Assembly (NCBI GenBank): GCA_038138145.1 | Contig: JAYQDD010000001.1 | Location: forward strand, 372,001-436,000 | Direction: 5' to 3' | DNA from: UBA3537 sp038138145 | Lineage (GTDB): Bacteria > Bacteroidota > Bacteroidia > Flavobacteriales > Flavobacteriaceae | DNA length: 64,000 nt | In this document: positions 1-7,010 of the stretch, piece after piece | Numbering within the stretch: position 1 is the stretch's first letter | How the letters are laid out: each line of letters starts with the position of its first letter | The notes under the pieces: generated by a model | What the model saw: only the letters and a program-made list of their open reading frames with translations | What the model was told of the DNA's origin: nothing | Databases searched by the model: none | Made by a program: the position numbers and the translations under genes

Positions 1-43
1 TGAAGATTTAACTAAAATTTCATAAGTTTTAATAGGGTTCTCC

Positions 44-51
44 TATCTTTG
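44..51 (+). promoter_or_regulatory. TAnnTTTG -7 box upstream of ribBA
   Basis: The sequence TATCTTTG matches the Bacteroidota sigma-A -7 consensus and sits 13 bases before the ribBA start codon, giving a very short leader. No clear TTG (-33) element is visible in the few bases upstream. Confidence 0.5.
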
Positions 52-64
52 CAAAAAATAATTC

Positions 65-1213
65 ATGGCAACAGAACAATCAACTTTGGAACAAAAACTC
101 AACACCATACAAGAGGCCATTGCAGATATCAAAGCGGGCAAGGTGGTCGTTGTAGTGGACGATGAACACCGCGAGAACGAAGGAGATTTTATAGCTGCTG
201 CCGAAGCGGTAACGCCCGAAATGATCAATTTTATGGCGACTCATGGCCGTGGTCTTATCTGTGCACCGTTGACCGAAACTCGATGTGCTGAATTGGATTT
301 AAATATGATGGTTCAAAACAATACGGTATTGCACCATACACAATTTACGGTTTCTGTAGATTTGATTGGTCATGGTTGTACAACAGGAATTTCAGTTTCC
401 GATCGCGCCAAAACCATAAAGGCCTTGGTGGACAAAGAAACAAAGCCCCACGATCTTGGTCGTCCAGGGCATATTTTCCCACTTAAAGCAAAAAATGGTG
501 GAGTTTTAAGACGAACAGGACATACTGAAGCAGCAGTAGATTTGGCCCGATTGGCTGGATTTGAGCCCGCTGGTATTTTGGTTGAAATTTTGAATGAAGA
601 CGGTACTATGGCACGCCTACCCCAATTGAAAGAGGTGGCCAAAAAATTTGATTTAAAAATCATTTCTATTGAAGACCTTGTGGCCTACCGTATGCAACAC
701 GACTCGTTGATTGCCAAAAAACATGATTTTCAAATTGAAACTCGTTTTGGGAGTTTTAGACTGCGGTCTTACCAACAAACGACCAATGATGCTGTCCATA
801 TAGCACTCACAAAAGGGCAATGGAATTCAGGGGAAACCATTCCTACCCGTATCAATTCTACATTGGTCAACAACGATATTCTGGGTACACTCACCAATAA
901 TGCCGATAAAAAACTGGACGAAATGTTCCGCGTAATCAATAACGAGGGAAAAGGCGCTATTATTTTTATCAATCAAAATTCGAGTCCACAAAAAACACTA
1001 AAGCGCTTAGACGTTTTAAAAGACATTCAAAAAAGTGGTACAGTTGCAAAAGCACCAAACATCAGTATGGATGAGAAAGATTTTGGGATTGGTGAACAAA
1101 TTCTTCATGACCTAAACATTCAAAAATTGAATTTAATTTCGAACAGCAAACAGAAAAAGCGTGTTGGAATGATTGGCTACGGTCTTGAAATTGTAGATTA
1201 TATCAACTACTAG
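65..1213 (+). CDS. ribBA: RibBA-type riboflavin biosynthesis protein with a degenerate GTP cyclohydrolase II half
   Basis: A 382-residue protein. Residues 1-215 are 3,4-dihydroxy-2-butanone 4-phosphate synthase, which makes the four-carbon precursor of riboflavin from ribulose 5-phosphate. The acidic metal-binding motif DDEHRENEGD is at about 32-41 and the catalytic His region RTGHTEAAVD at about 150-159. Residues 221-382 align with GTP cyclohydrolase II (DFGIGEQIL and GYGLEIV are kept), but the stretch at about 263-283, where the zinc-binding cysteines and the R-x-H-S-E-C motif belong, reads TRINSTLVNNDILG and has no Cys. The first half should therefore be active, while the second is probably not a GTP cyclohydrolase. 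A separate ribA elsewhere would be needed. It converges on the next gene with a 4-base overlap. Confidence 0.9.
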   Translation: MATEQSTLEQKLNTIQEAIADIKAGKVVVVVDDEHRENEGDFIAAAEAVTPEMINFMATHGRGLICAPLTETRCAELDLNMMVQNNTVLHHTQFTVSVDLIGHGCTTGISVSDRAKTIKALVDKETKPHDLGRPGHIFPLKAKNGGVLRRTGHTEAAVDLARLAGFEPAGILVEILNEDGTMARLPQLKEVAKKFDLKIISIEDLVAYRMQHDSLIAKKHDFQIETRFGSFRLRSYQQTTNDAVHIALTKGQWNSGETIPTRINSTLVNNDILGTLTNNADKKLDEMFRVINNEGKGAIIFINQNSSPQKTLKRLDVLKDIQKSGTVAKAPNISMDEKDFGIGEQILHDLNIQKLNLISNSKQKKRVGMIGYGLEIVDYINY

Positions 1214-2406
1214 CCACACACCTTTTTTATGCACTGCGCCATTGTTTTAGCTCTGTGGTGCACTTCGTCTTCCGTCCAGGATAATTTAATCAAACACGAA
1301 ATGTTACGCCCTATATAATGGTCGGATTTAGAAAAATCTTTGTCTTTTAAATTGTTTAACCCCTCCTTTATTTCTTTAGACAAAGGATAAAGCGATTTTT
1401 GTTCTTTAAGATGCTCCCATTTGCGGATATAATGCCAATTGTTGTCGTAATAATGAAAACACACATCAACGCCATTGGCTTTAAATTCTTTACTAACCGC
1501 TCTGGCGGTGTCCAAATCGTCCAAAAAGAAATTTAAAAACGCATAGCTTTCCTCCCCACCTTCTGGAACAGTCCGAAACGTAACAGATGAAAGGGGTTCT
1601 AATTCTTGTCTTATTATGGTGTAATGCTTTTTTTGAAGGGCCAAAAACTCATCGATACGTCTAAATTGCGCTAAGCCAACAGCGGCATTAAGTTCAGAAA
1701 TCCGAAAATTGTAGCCCAAATACGGATGCTCCTCTGCCCCACGGTCAGAACCGACATGGTCATGTCCGTGATCACTAAAATGATCGAGGCGTTGTGCATA
1801 ATCATCATTATTGGTGATGACTCCTCCACCCTCACCACAAGTGACCGTTTTGACAAAATCAAAAGAAAAACAACCTAAATCGCCGATAGTTCCCAATGCT
1901 TTGCCGTTGTATGTACCGCCAATGGCTTGGCAAGCATCTTCGATTAACAACAAGTTGTGTTTATCACAAACAGATTTTAAAGCATTCAGATTGGCCATAC
2001 TCCCACACATATGCACGGGCATGATGGCTTTTGTTTTTGGCGTAATAGCGGCCTTAACAGATTCTATATCAAGGGTTAAGGTGTCGTCGATGTCTACAAC
2101 TATTGGTGTAGCCCCCATCATCATGATGGCTTCAAAACTAGCCACAAACGTAAAACTTGGCATAATGACTTCATCTCCCGCCCCTACACCAGCAACGGCG
2201 AGTGCCATACTCACCGCAGCGGTACCATTGCTCACCAATTGGGCGTGCTGCACTGCAAAACGTTTTTGAATCTCTGCTTCTAAATCTTTGGCTTTCCAAT
2301 GGCCTTTGCGTAGGCCATCAAAACCATAACGCATTAAAACACCAGAGTCCAACACATCGTTGACCTCGTTACGTTCGGCATCGCCAAAAAGTTCAAATCC
2401 AGGCAT
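1210..2406 (-). CDS. DegT/DnrJ/EryC1/StrS-family PLP-dependent aminotransferase
   Basis: This 398-residue fold-type I aminotransferase belongs to the family that transaminates keto-sugars for lipopolysaccharide or other glycans in the cytoplasm. The Schiff-base lysine is K186 in SFDFVKTVTCGEGGG, and EDACQ at about 156-160 carries the PLP-contacting Asp. The N terminus MPGFELFGDAE and the overall pattern remind me of the 8-amino-3,8-dideoxy-manno-octulosonate transaminase KdnA, but no KdnB-like partner is adjacent, so the substrate is uncertain. It starts 2 bases after the stop of the nitroreductase gene read on the same strand and is probably co-transcribed with it. Confidence 0.85.
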   Translation of the reverse strand: MPGFELFGDAERNEVNDVLDSGVLMRYGFDGLRKGHWKAKDLEAEIQKRFAVQHAQLVSNGTAAVSMALAVAGVGAGDEVIMPSFTFVASFEAIMMMGATPIVVDIDDTLTLDIESVKAAITPKTKAIMPVHMCGSMANLNALKSVCDKHNLLLIEDACQAIGGTYNGKALGTIGDLGCFSFDFVKTVTCGEGGGVITNNDDYAQRLDHFSDHGHDHVGSDRGAEEHPYLGYNFRISELNAAVGLAQFRRIDEFLALQKKHYTIIRQELEPLSSVTFRTVPEGGEESYAFLNFFLDDLDTARAVSKEFKANGVDVCFHYYDNNWHYIRKWEHLKEQKSLYPLSKEIKEGLNNLKDKDFSKSDHYIGRNISCLIKLSWTEDEVHHRAKTMAQCIKKVCG

Positions 2407-2407
2407 A

Positions 2408-3040
2408 TTAGGAAATTTCAGTTACAGATTCAGCAATGGGTTTACGGACTTTTTTCATGCTGGCAAAAGGGTCGTCTTCTGCTCTGTAGCCCATAGGCAT
2501 AAGGAGTACAGATTTTAATCCTTTCGCTTTTAAATCGAAATAGGTATCAATTTTTTGAGGTTCAAAGCCCTCCATAGGACAAGCATCAATGTTTAGATCG
2601 GCACAAACCGCCAAAAGATTGCCCATCGCTAAATACGCTTGTTTTGCACCCCAAAGTTGAACGTCTTCAGGCGTTTTGGCAGCAAAACTTTCAATGATGT
2701 GTGCTCTAAAAGAGGCTAAAATTTCGTCTGGGGTTTCGCGAATGGCTTTGATGCGCTCAAAATAGTCTACCACATAATCGGCGTCCAAAGACGTTTTAAC
2801 GCAAAAAATAGCAACATGAGAGGCCTGTGCCACTTGTTGTTGATTCATGGCTAAAGGCACCAGTTCGCTTTGAATGGTTTTGTTGTGTACCAACAAAAGT
2901 TCTACGGGTTGCAACCCATAGGACGAAGCGGAAAGACTAAATCCTTCTTTTATTTTTTCTAAATCTGATGCAGAAATGACTTTGTTGCTGTCAAATTTTT
3001 TGGTGGCATAGCGCCATTTAAGGGCGTCGAGTAGACTCAT
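2408..3040 (-). CDS. Nitroreductase-family NAD(P)H-dependent oxidoreductase
   Basis: An FMN-binding nitroreductase fold of 210 residues. The opening MSLLDALKWRYATKKFD is the typical family start, with the FMN-contacting RYATK, and the C-terminal part has LLMPMGYRAEDDPFA. Such enzymes reduce nitroaromatics, quinones or dihydropteridine with NAD(P)H; the physiological substrate cannot be read from sequence. I start at the ATG at 3040 rather than a TTG 18 bases upstream, because the family starts here and a TATTTTTG box lies just upstream. The DegT aminotransferase gene follows after one base. Confidence 0.85.
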   Translation of the reverse strand: MSLLDALKWRYATKKFDSNKVISASDLEKIKEGFSLSASSYGLQPVELLLVHNKTIQSELVPLAMNQQQVAQASHVAIFCVKTSLDADYVVDYFERIKAIRETPDEILASFRAHIIESFAAKTPEDVQLWGAKQAYLAMGNLLAVCADLNIDACPMEGFEPQKIDTYFDLKAKGLKSVLLMPMGYRAEDDPFASMKKVRKPIAESVTEIS

Positions 3041-3055
3041 GTTTTGTGTTTTGCG

Positions 3056-3063
3056 CAAAAATA
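3056..3063 (-). promoter_or_regulatory. TAnnTTTG -7 box for the nitroreductase unit
   Basis: Read on the minus strand, TATTTTTG ends 15 bases before the chosen ATG at 3040. This supports the internal ATG over the upstream TTG, which would overlap the promoter. No strong -33 TTG was identified. Confidence 0.5.
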
Positions 3064-3140
3064 AGGAATTTTAGATCGATGAGGACTCAATGAAATTTTA
3101 AAATTTATTAAAAGAGTAATAAAATAAATCATTAAACTAT

Positions 3141-3171
3141 TTGAAAAGAAAATAAAAGCCACTTATATTTG
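3141..3171 (+). promoter_or_regulatory. Promoter of tRNA-Ser
   Basis: A complete Bacteroidota promoter: TTG at 3141-3143, a 20-base spacer, and TATATTTG at 3164-3171. The predicted start of transcription lies a few bases before the tRNA 5' end at 3183. Confidence 0.75.
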
Positions 3172-3182
3172 CACTCGCATTA

Positions 3183-3267
3183 GGAGAAATGGCAGAGTGG
3201 TCGAATGCGGCAGTCTTGAAAACTGTTGAGGGTCACACCTCCGGGGGTTCGAATCCCTCTTTCTCCG
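3183..3267 (+). tRNA. tRNA-Ser (anticodon TGA)
   Basis: The acceptor stem GGAGAAA (3183-3189) pairs with TTTCTCC (3260-3266), followed by discriminator G at 3267. The anticodon loop CTTGAAA, closed by CAGT/ACTG, shows anticodon TGA. A long variable arm (GAGGGTCACACCTC) marks it as a class II tRNA, and the T arm has GGTTCGAATCC. The full CCA tail is not encoded. A terminator follows at once. Confidence 0.95.
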
Positions 3268-3273
3268 CAAAAG

Positions 3274-3303
3274 AAAACCCACAAGAAAAGTTGTGGGTTT
3301 TTT
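3274..3303 (+). terminator. Terminator after tRNA-Ser
   Basis: The stem AAAACCCACAA pairs with TTGTGGGTTTT around the loop GAAAAG and runs into a T tract. It begins 7 bases after the tRNA end. Confidence 0.85.
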
Positions 3304-3423
3304 GCTTTTAGGACGGTTAATCATTTATGATTGAAAAGGACTTAAAGCAAAAAAGAATACACGCAAGGCGTGTGTTGGGTTTTTATGCTTGCCCAGGATT
3401 TTCTTTTGGGATCATAAAATAAC

Positions 3424-3472
3424 CTTTCTTTCTCCGTGAAAAAAACCAAGTTATTTTTCACTTGGTTTTTTT
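3424..3472 (+). other. Remnant of a tRNA 3' end with its own terminator hairpin
   Basis: TTTCTTTCTCCG (about 3425-3436) resembles the 3' end of the tRNA-Ser gene 170 bases upstream. As in the intact copy, it is followed by an A-rich linker and a hairpin (AAACCAAG at 3443-3450, CTTGGTTT at 3461-3468, then T's). No other part of a tRNA can be folded. I read this as a decayed tandem tRNA or a duplicated 3' end. The rest of 3304-3537 holds only a small hairpin (ACACGC/GCGTGT at 3359-3373) and the region before xerD. Confidence 0.4.
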
Positions 3473-3537
3473 GTGTTTTTAATTCTGTCATTACAAAACT
3501 TCTCTCCAAAATGACTAAATATTCGTATTTTAGAGCA

Positions 3538-4437
3538 ATGAATTGGAACAACGCCCTACGGGATTTTGAACATTATTTAAAAATTGAACGTGGCCTTTCG
3601 GAGCATACCGTAAGCAGTTACCGTTTGGATGTAAAAAAACTCATTTTATATTTAGAAACACACAATCAGTCCGTCAGCCCCATAAATATTACTGCAGAAA
3701 CGGTTCAAGGGTTTTTGTATGAAATGGCCAAAACAGTTAATGCACGTACCCAATCTCGTGTCATTTCTGGGCTACGCAATTTTTTCGATTATCTAATTTT
3801 TGAAAATTACCGCACCGCCAACCCGTTGGCACAAATCGAAGCACCAAAAATTGGCCGTAAACTTCCCGACACCCTTTCCGTACAGGAAATTGATAAGATT
3901 GTGGCCGCCATTGATTTAAGTACACCCCTAGGCGAGCGCAACAGAGCCATCATCGAAACTTTGTACAGTTGTGGGTTGCGTGTGAGTGAACTGACAAATT
4001 TAAAACTCTCCGATTTGTTTTTTGAAGAAGGGTTTATCAAAGTGACGGGGAAGGGCAACAAACAACGTTTTGTACCCATTGGGAAAAACACACAAAAATT
4101 CATCAATTTGTACCGCCATCATGCTCGTACGCTACTACAAATTGACCCTAAATATCTAGATACTTTGTTTTTGAATCAACGAGGAAAACAACTCACACGG
4201 GCTATGATTTTTACCATTGTCAAAACCTTTACCCAAAAAGCAGGGATTCAAAAATCGATTTCCCCCCACACCTTTCGCCACTCTTTTGCCACGCATCTTT
4301 TGGAAAATGGTGCCGATTTACGCGCGATTCAAGTAATGCTTGGCCATGAAAGCATCACCACTACAGAAATTTATATGCACATTGATAAAAGCCATTTAAA
4401 ACAAGTCATGACCTCTTTTCATCCACGTCGGACATAA
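3538..4437 (+). CDS. xerD: Tyrosine recombinase XerD
   Basis: A 299-residue chromosome-dimer-resolution recombinase that acts with XerC at dif to separate linked chromosomes at division. The N-terminal SAM-like core-binding domain spans about 1-95. The catalytic domain has R148 (SCGLRVSEL), K172 (TGKGNKQR), H244 and R247 (HTFRHSFATH), H270 (LGHES) and the nucleophile Y279. The reading frame is open further upstream, but that part runs through the terminator hairpin at 3443-3472, so I start at the ATG at 3538, which matches the normal XerD length. It lies near a tRNA, but everything about it is housekeeping rather than integrase-like. Confidence 0.9.
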   Translation: MNWNNALRDFEHYLKIERGLSEHTVSSYRLDVKKLILYLETHNQSVSPINITAETVQGFLYEMAKTVNARTQSRVISGLRNFFDYLIFENYRTANPLAQIEAPKIGRKLPDTLSVQEIDKIVAAIDLSTPLGERNRAIIETLYSCGLRVSELTNLKLSDLFFEEGFIKVTGKGNKQRFVPIGKNTQKFINLYRHHARTLLQIDPKYLDTLFLNQRGKQLTRAMIFTIVKTFTQKAGIQKSISPHTFRHSFATHLLENGADLRAIQVMLGHESITTTEIYMHIDKSHLKQVMTSFHPRRT

Positions 4438-4438
4438 A

Positions 4439-4461
4439 AAAAGCAGCTAAAAACTGCTTTT
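4439..4461. terminator. Bidirectional terminator between xerD and rny
   Basis: Perfect stem AAAAGCAG/CTGCTTTT with a 7-base loop, flanked by A's and T's, placed between two convergent genes. Confidence 0.8.
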
Positions 4462-4480
4462 CATCCTTTTCTTAGGTCTT

Positions 4481-6058
4481 TTATTTCGCAATATTCACGG
4501 CTCGTGTTTCACGAATAACAGTAACTTTGACCTGACCGGGATAAGTCATATCGGTTTGAATTTTTTGTGAAATTTCAAACGACAATCGACTAGCGTTGTT
4601 GTCGTCCACTTTTTCGCTTTCAACAATCACACGCAATTCGCGCCCCGCTTGAATAGCATAGGCCTTTTGTACGCCTTTAAAACTAAAAGCAACTTCCTCC
4701 AAATCTTTTAAGCGCTGTATGTAGGAGTCCAAAACCTGACGTCTTGCCCCTGGACGAGCACCAGAAATTGCATCACACACTTGAACAATTGGTGAGAGTA
4801 AAAATTTCATTTCGATTTCATCGTGGTGCGCACCAATAGCATTACACACTTCTGCTTTTTCGCCATATTTTTCGGCCCATTGCATCCCCAAAATAGCATG
4901 TGGTGTTTCCATATCAGTTTCAGAATCGGGGACTTTACCAATATCGTGCAACAATCCTGCACGCTTGGCTAGTTTTGGGTTGATGCCCAATTCTGCAGCC
5001 ATAATGCCACAAAGCTTGGCGACTTCTCTGGAGTGTTGCAATAAGTTTTGACCGTATGAAGAACGGTATTTCATTCGCCCTATGACTTTGATTAATTCTG
5101 GATGAAGGCCATGGATGCCCAAATCGATAACGGTGCGTTTTCCAACTTCAATAATTTCTTGTCCAATTTGTTTTTCTGTTTTACGAACAACTTCTTCAAT
5201 TCGCGCAGGGTGAATACGCCCATCGGTTACAAGTTTGTGTAACGATAGTCGAGCAACTTCACGGCGAACAGAATCAAAGCAAGAAAGAATAATAGCTTCT
5301 GGTGTGTCGTCAACAATGATTTCTACGCCCGTAGCCGCTTCAAGGGCTCTAATGTTTCGTCCTTCACGACCAATAATACGACCTTTCATGTCGTCCGATT
5401 CAATATTGAAAACAGAAACACAATTGTCGATAGCTTCCTCAGTACCAATCCGTTGAATGGTATTGATTATGATTTTTTTGGCGTCTTGTTCGGCTGTAAG
5501 TTTGGCTTCTTCCATTTTGTCTTGCACATAGGCCATCACATCATTTTTCGCTTCAGATTTTAAGGATTCTACCAATTGTGCTTTGGCCTCATCTGCGGAA
5601 AGTCCAGAGATGACCTCCAGTTGTTGCACTTGGCTTTTATGTATTTTGTCTAACTCCTCTTGGCGTTTATCCAAAACGGAAAGACGCTGGTCATAGTCGT
5701 TCTTTTTGGATTCGAGTTCGTGGCTTAGTTTTTTGTTTTTTGATAATTCTGAAGAAATTTGAGATTCTTTATCTCTTGTGCGTTTTTCGGCTTCAGCCAT
5801 CTTTTTATCTCGTGACAAAATTACTTTTTCATGCTCAGATTTGAGCTCTAAAAAGCGTTCTTTGGCTTGAAATATTTTATTTTTTTTGATGCTCTCTCCT
5901 TCTGACTTTGCTTTAGAAATAATATCACTAGCGGTCCGTTTTGCATTTTTTGTGATTTGAGTAGCATTATTTTTTTCTCTTATTTTGGAGATGATTAGTC
6001 CTATGATGAGCCCTAATAGAGCAGCTCCAGAAGCAATCATTATGATGTTTTGATCCAT
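4481..6058 (-). CDS. rny: Ribonuclease Y
   Basis: This membrane-anchored endoribonuclease initiates mRNA decay. The 525 residues begin with one transmembrane helix (about 5-24, LLGLIIGLIISKI). A long charged coiled coil follows (about 30-170), then a KH RNA-binding domain with MKGRIIGREGRNIRALE (about 215-280), and an HD domain with the metal-binding motif LLHDIGKV. The ATG at 6058 is preferred: the open frame upstream runs through the structured RNA at 6077-6246. The RNA and zapA lie upstream on the same strand. Confidence 0.95.
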   Translation of the reverse strand: MDQNIIMIASGAALLGLIIGLIISKIREKNNATQITKNAKRTASDIISKAKSEGESIKKNKIFQAKERFLELKSEHEKVILSRDKKMAEAEKRTRDKESQISSELSKNKKLSHELESKKNDYDQRLSVLDKRQEELDKIHKSQVQQLEVISGLSADEAKAQLVESLKSEAKNDVMAYVQDKMEEAKLTAEQDAKKIIINTIQRIGTEEAIDNCVSVFNIESDDMKGRIIGREGRNIRALEAATGVEIIVDDTPEAIILSCFDSVRREVARLSLHKLVTDGRIHPARIEEVVRKTEKQIGQEIIEVGKRTVIDLGIHGLHPELIKVIGRMKYRSSYGQNLLQHSREVAKLCGIMAAELGINPKLAKRAGLLHDIGKVPDSETDMETPHAILGMQWAEKYGEKAEVCNAIGAHHDEIEMKFLLSPIVQVCDAISGARPGARRQVLDSYIQRLKDLEEVAFSFKGVQKAYAIQAGRELRVIVESEKVDDNNASRLSFEISQKIQTDMTYPGQVKVTVIRETRAVNIAK

Positions 6059-6076
6059 TGTTTGTGATTTTAATTT

Positions 6077-6246
6077 AAAAAAAAAAGCCTGTAGAGATCT
6101 GGGTTTTGTATAAACTCCTTTTAAACAGGATTTAGAGCTGAAAAGCTGATCAAGGGTCTGCGACAAGGCAGCATGCTTTTACAACTTAAACGGACTCCAT
6201 TTATAGAATTCTCGTTGAGTTTATCAAAAAATTGACCAATACAGGC
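6077..6246 (-). ncRNA. ssrS: Probable 6S RNA (ssrS-like)
   Basis: Read on the minus strand, this stretch of about 160 bases opens with GCCTGTA (from 6246) and closes with TACAGGC (6093-6087), followed at once by ten T's, giving a closing helix with a terminator. A second long-range helix pairs ATAAACTC (6224-6217) with GAGTTTAT (6117-6110). Between the two helices is an unpaired internal region, and more pairing follows inside (AAAAGC with GCTTTT), so the whole can fold as one long rod with bulges. That architecture, and the position directly after zapA as in many bacteria, fit 6S RNA, which binds RNA polymerase holoenzyme. Identification is from structure and synteny only. Confidence 0.7.
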
Positions 6247-6263
6247 AGTATGTATTTTGTATT

Positions 6264-6566
6264 TTAAAGAACGTTGGCGTCTAAGTGCTCGTCTAACTGC
6301 TGATTCAAATCAATCAGGCGTTGCTCGAGGACTTCACTTAAACTGTTTTTATTTATTTTTGTTTGTTCCGTTTCAGCAGCAAATTGTAAGGCGCACATGG
6401 CCAAAACGTCTTGCTTGTCTTGTACGGAATAGCTTTGTTCAAATTTTTTAACGGTTGCATCTATCTTCTGAGCGGCCAAACGTAAACCTTCTTCTTGGCT
6501 TGGCGCTATTGTCAAGGGATAAACCCGATTTGCAATAGACAATTTAATTTTTAATTGCTCACTCAT
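6264..6566 (-). CDS. zapA: Cell division protein ZapA
   Basis: A 100-residue cytoplasmic protein that bundles FtsZ at the division ring. The family pattern is clear: a short N-terminal beta region (LKIKLSIANRVYPLTI), EEGLRLAAQKIDATVKKF, then ALQFAAETEQ and a C-terminal coiled coil. It is 10 bases downstream of the small coiled-coil gene on the same strand and is followed by the probable 6S RNA, so the transcription unit is probably coiled-coil gene, zapA, then RNA. Confidence 0.9.
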   Translation of the reverse strand: MSEQLKIKLSIANRVYPLTIAPSQEEGLRLAAQKIDATVKKFEQSYSVQDKQDVLAMCALQFAAETEQTKINKNSLSEVLEQRLIDLNQQLDEHLDANVL

Positions 6567-6576
6567 GAATTATTAT

Positions 6577-6867
6577 TTAGTCCGATAAACTCGCAATGCA
6601 ATCGTTTATCTCTTTAATCAAAGCATTTATTTTGAGCTTTGAAGCTCGTTTGTCTTCGTTACTGCCAAGCATTGAACTTGCAATTTTTAAAGAATCAAAT
6701 TCTGTTTGCTTTTCTTGAAGCAATTGCAATTGATTCTTGTTTTGGGATTTTAATTCTTGTATCTCCCGTTTTAGAGCAGTATTCTCATCTTTCAAAGATC
6801 CAAACTGGTTCAGTATCTTGTCTATTTTAACTTCTAGCGTTTGGACGATTGTTTCGATTTTGCTCAT
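6577..6867 (-). CDS. Small coiled-coil protein upstream of zapA
   Basis: Ninety-six residues, almost entirely a predicted coiled coil (about 5-70, heptads with LKDENTALKREIQELKSQ), without a signal peptide or membrane segment. Its place in front of zapA and its composition suggest a ZapB-like division partner, but this is inference; it could simply be a structural helper. A full promoter lies upstream. Confidence 0.75.
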   Translation of the reverse strand: MSKIETIVQTLEVKIDKILNQFGSLKDENTALKREIQELKSQNKNQLQLLQEKQTEFDSLKIASSMLGSNEDKRASKLKINALIKEINDCIASLSD

Positions 6868-6890
6868 CTACAATTTCAATACCTTTTGTA

Positions 6891-6921
6891 CAAATTTAAC
6901 ATTCCATATCTAAAATCGCAA
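6891..6921 (-). promoter_or_regulatory. Promoter of the coiled-coil/zapA unit
   Basis: On the minus strand TTG (6921-6919), a 20-base spacer and TAAATTTG (6898-6891) form a textbook Bacteroidota promoter with a leader of about 20 bases. Confidence 0.75.
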
Positions 6922-7010
6922 TTTATGTGCCGATATTTTAAAAATAATTTAACCAAACCAAATGCTTTGCTTTTTGTTTTCAATTCTATACTTTAGCGAA
7001 AGATCTCGTT

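Noticed and set aside
1811..2269. 152-codon open frame opposite the aminotransferase gene
   Set aside because: It is antisense to a clear coding gene, has no domain, and shows the composition of a reverse-strand shadow.
3436..3537. N-terminal extension of XerD
   Set aside because: It runs through a terminator hairpin and does not belong to the family.
3183..4437. tRNA followed by a tyrosine recombinase, possibly an integrative element
   Set aside because: The recombinase has the length and motifs of housekeeping XerD, and no phage, plasmid or cargo genes follow; rny and zapA come next.
6059..6166. N-terminal extension of RNase Y up to 6166
   Set aside because: The extension lies in the terminator and 3' arms of the probable 6S RNA; the real protein starts with its membrane anchor at 6058.
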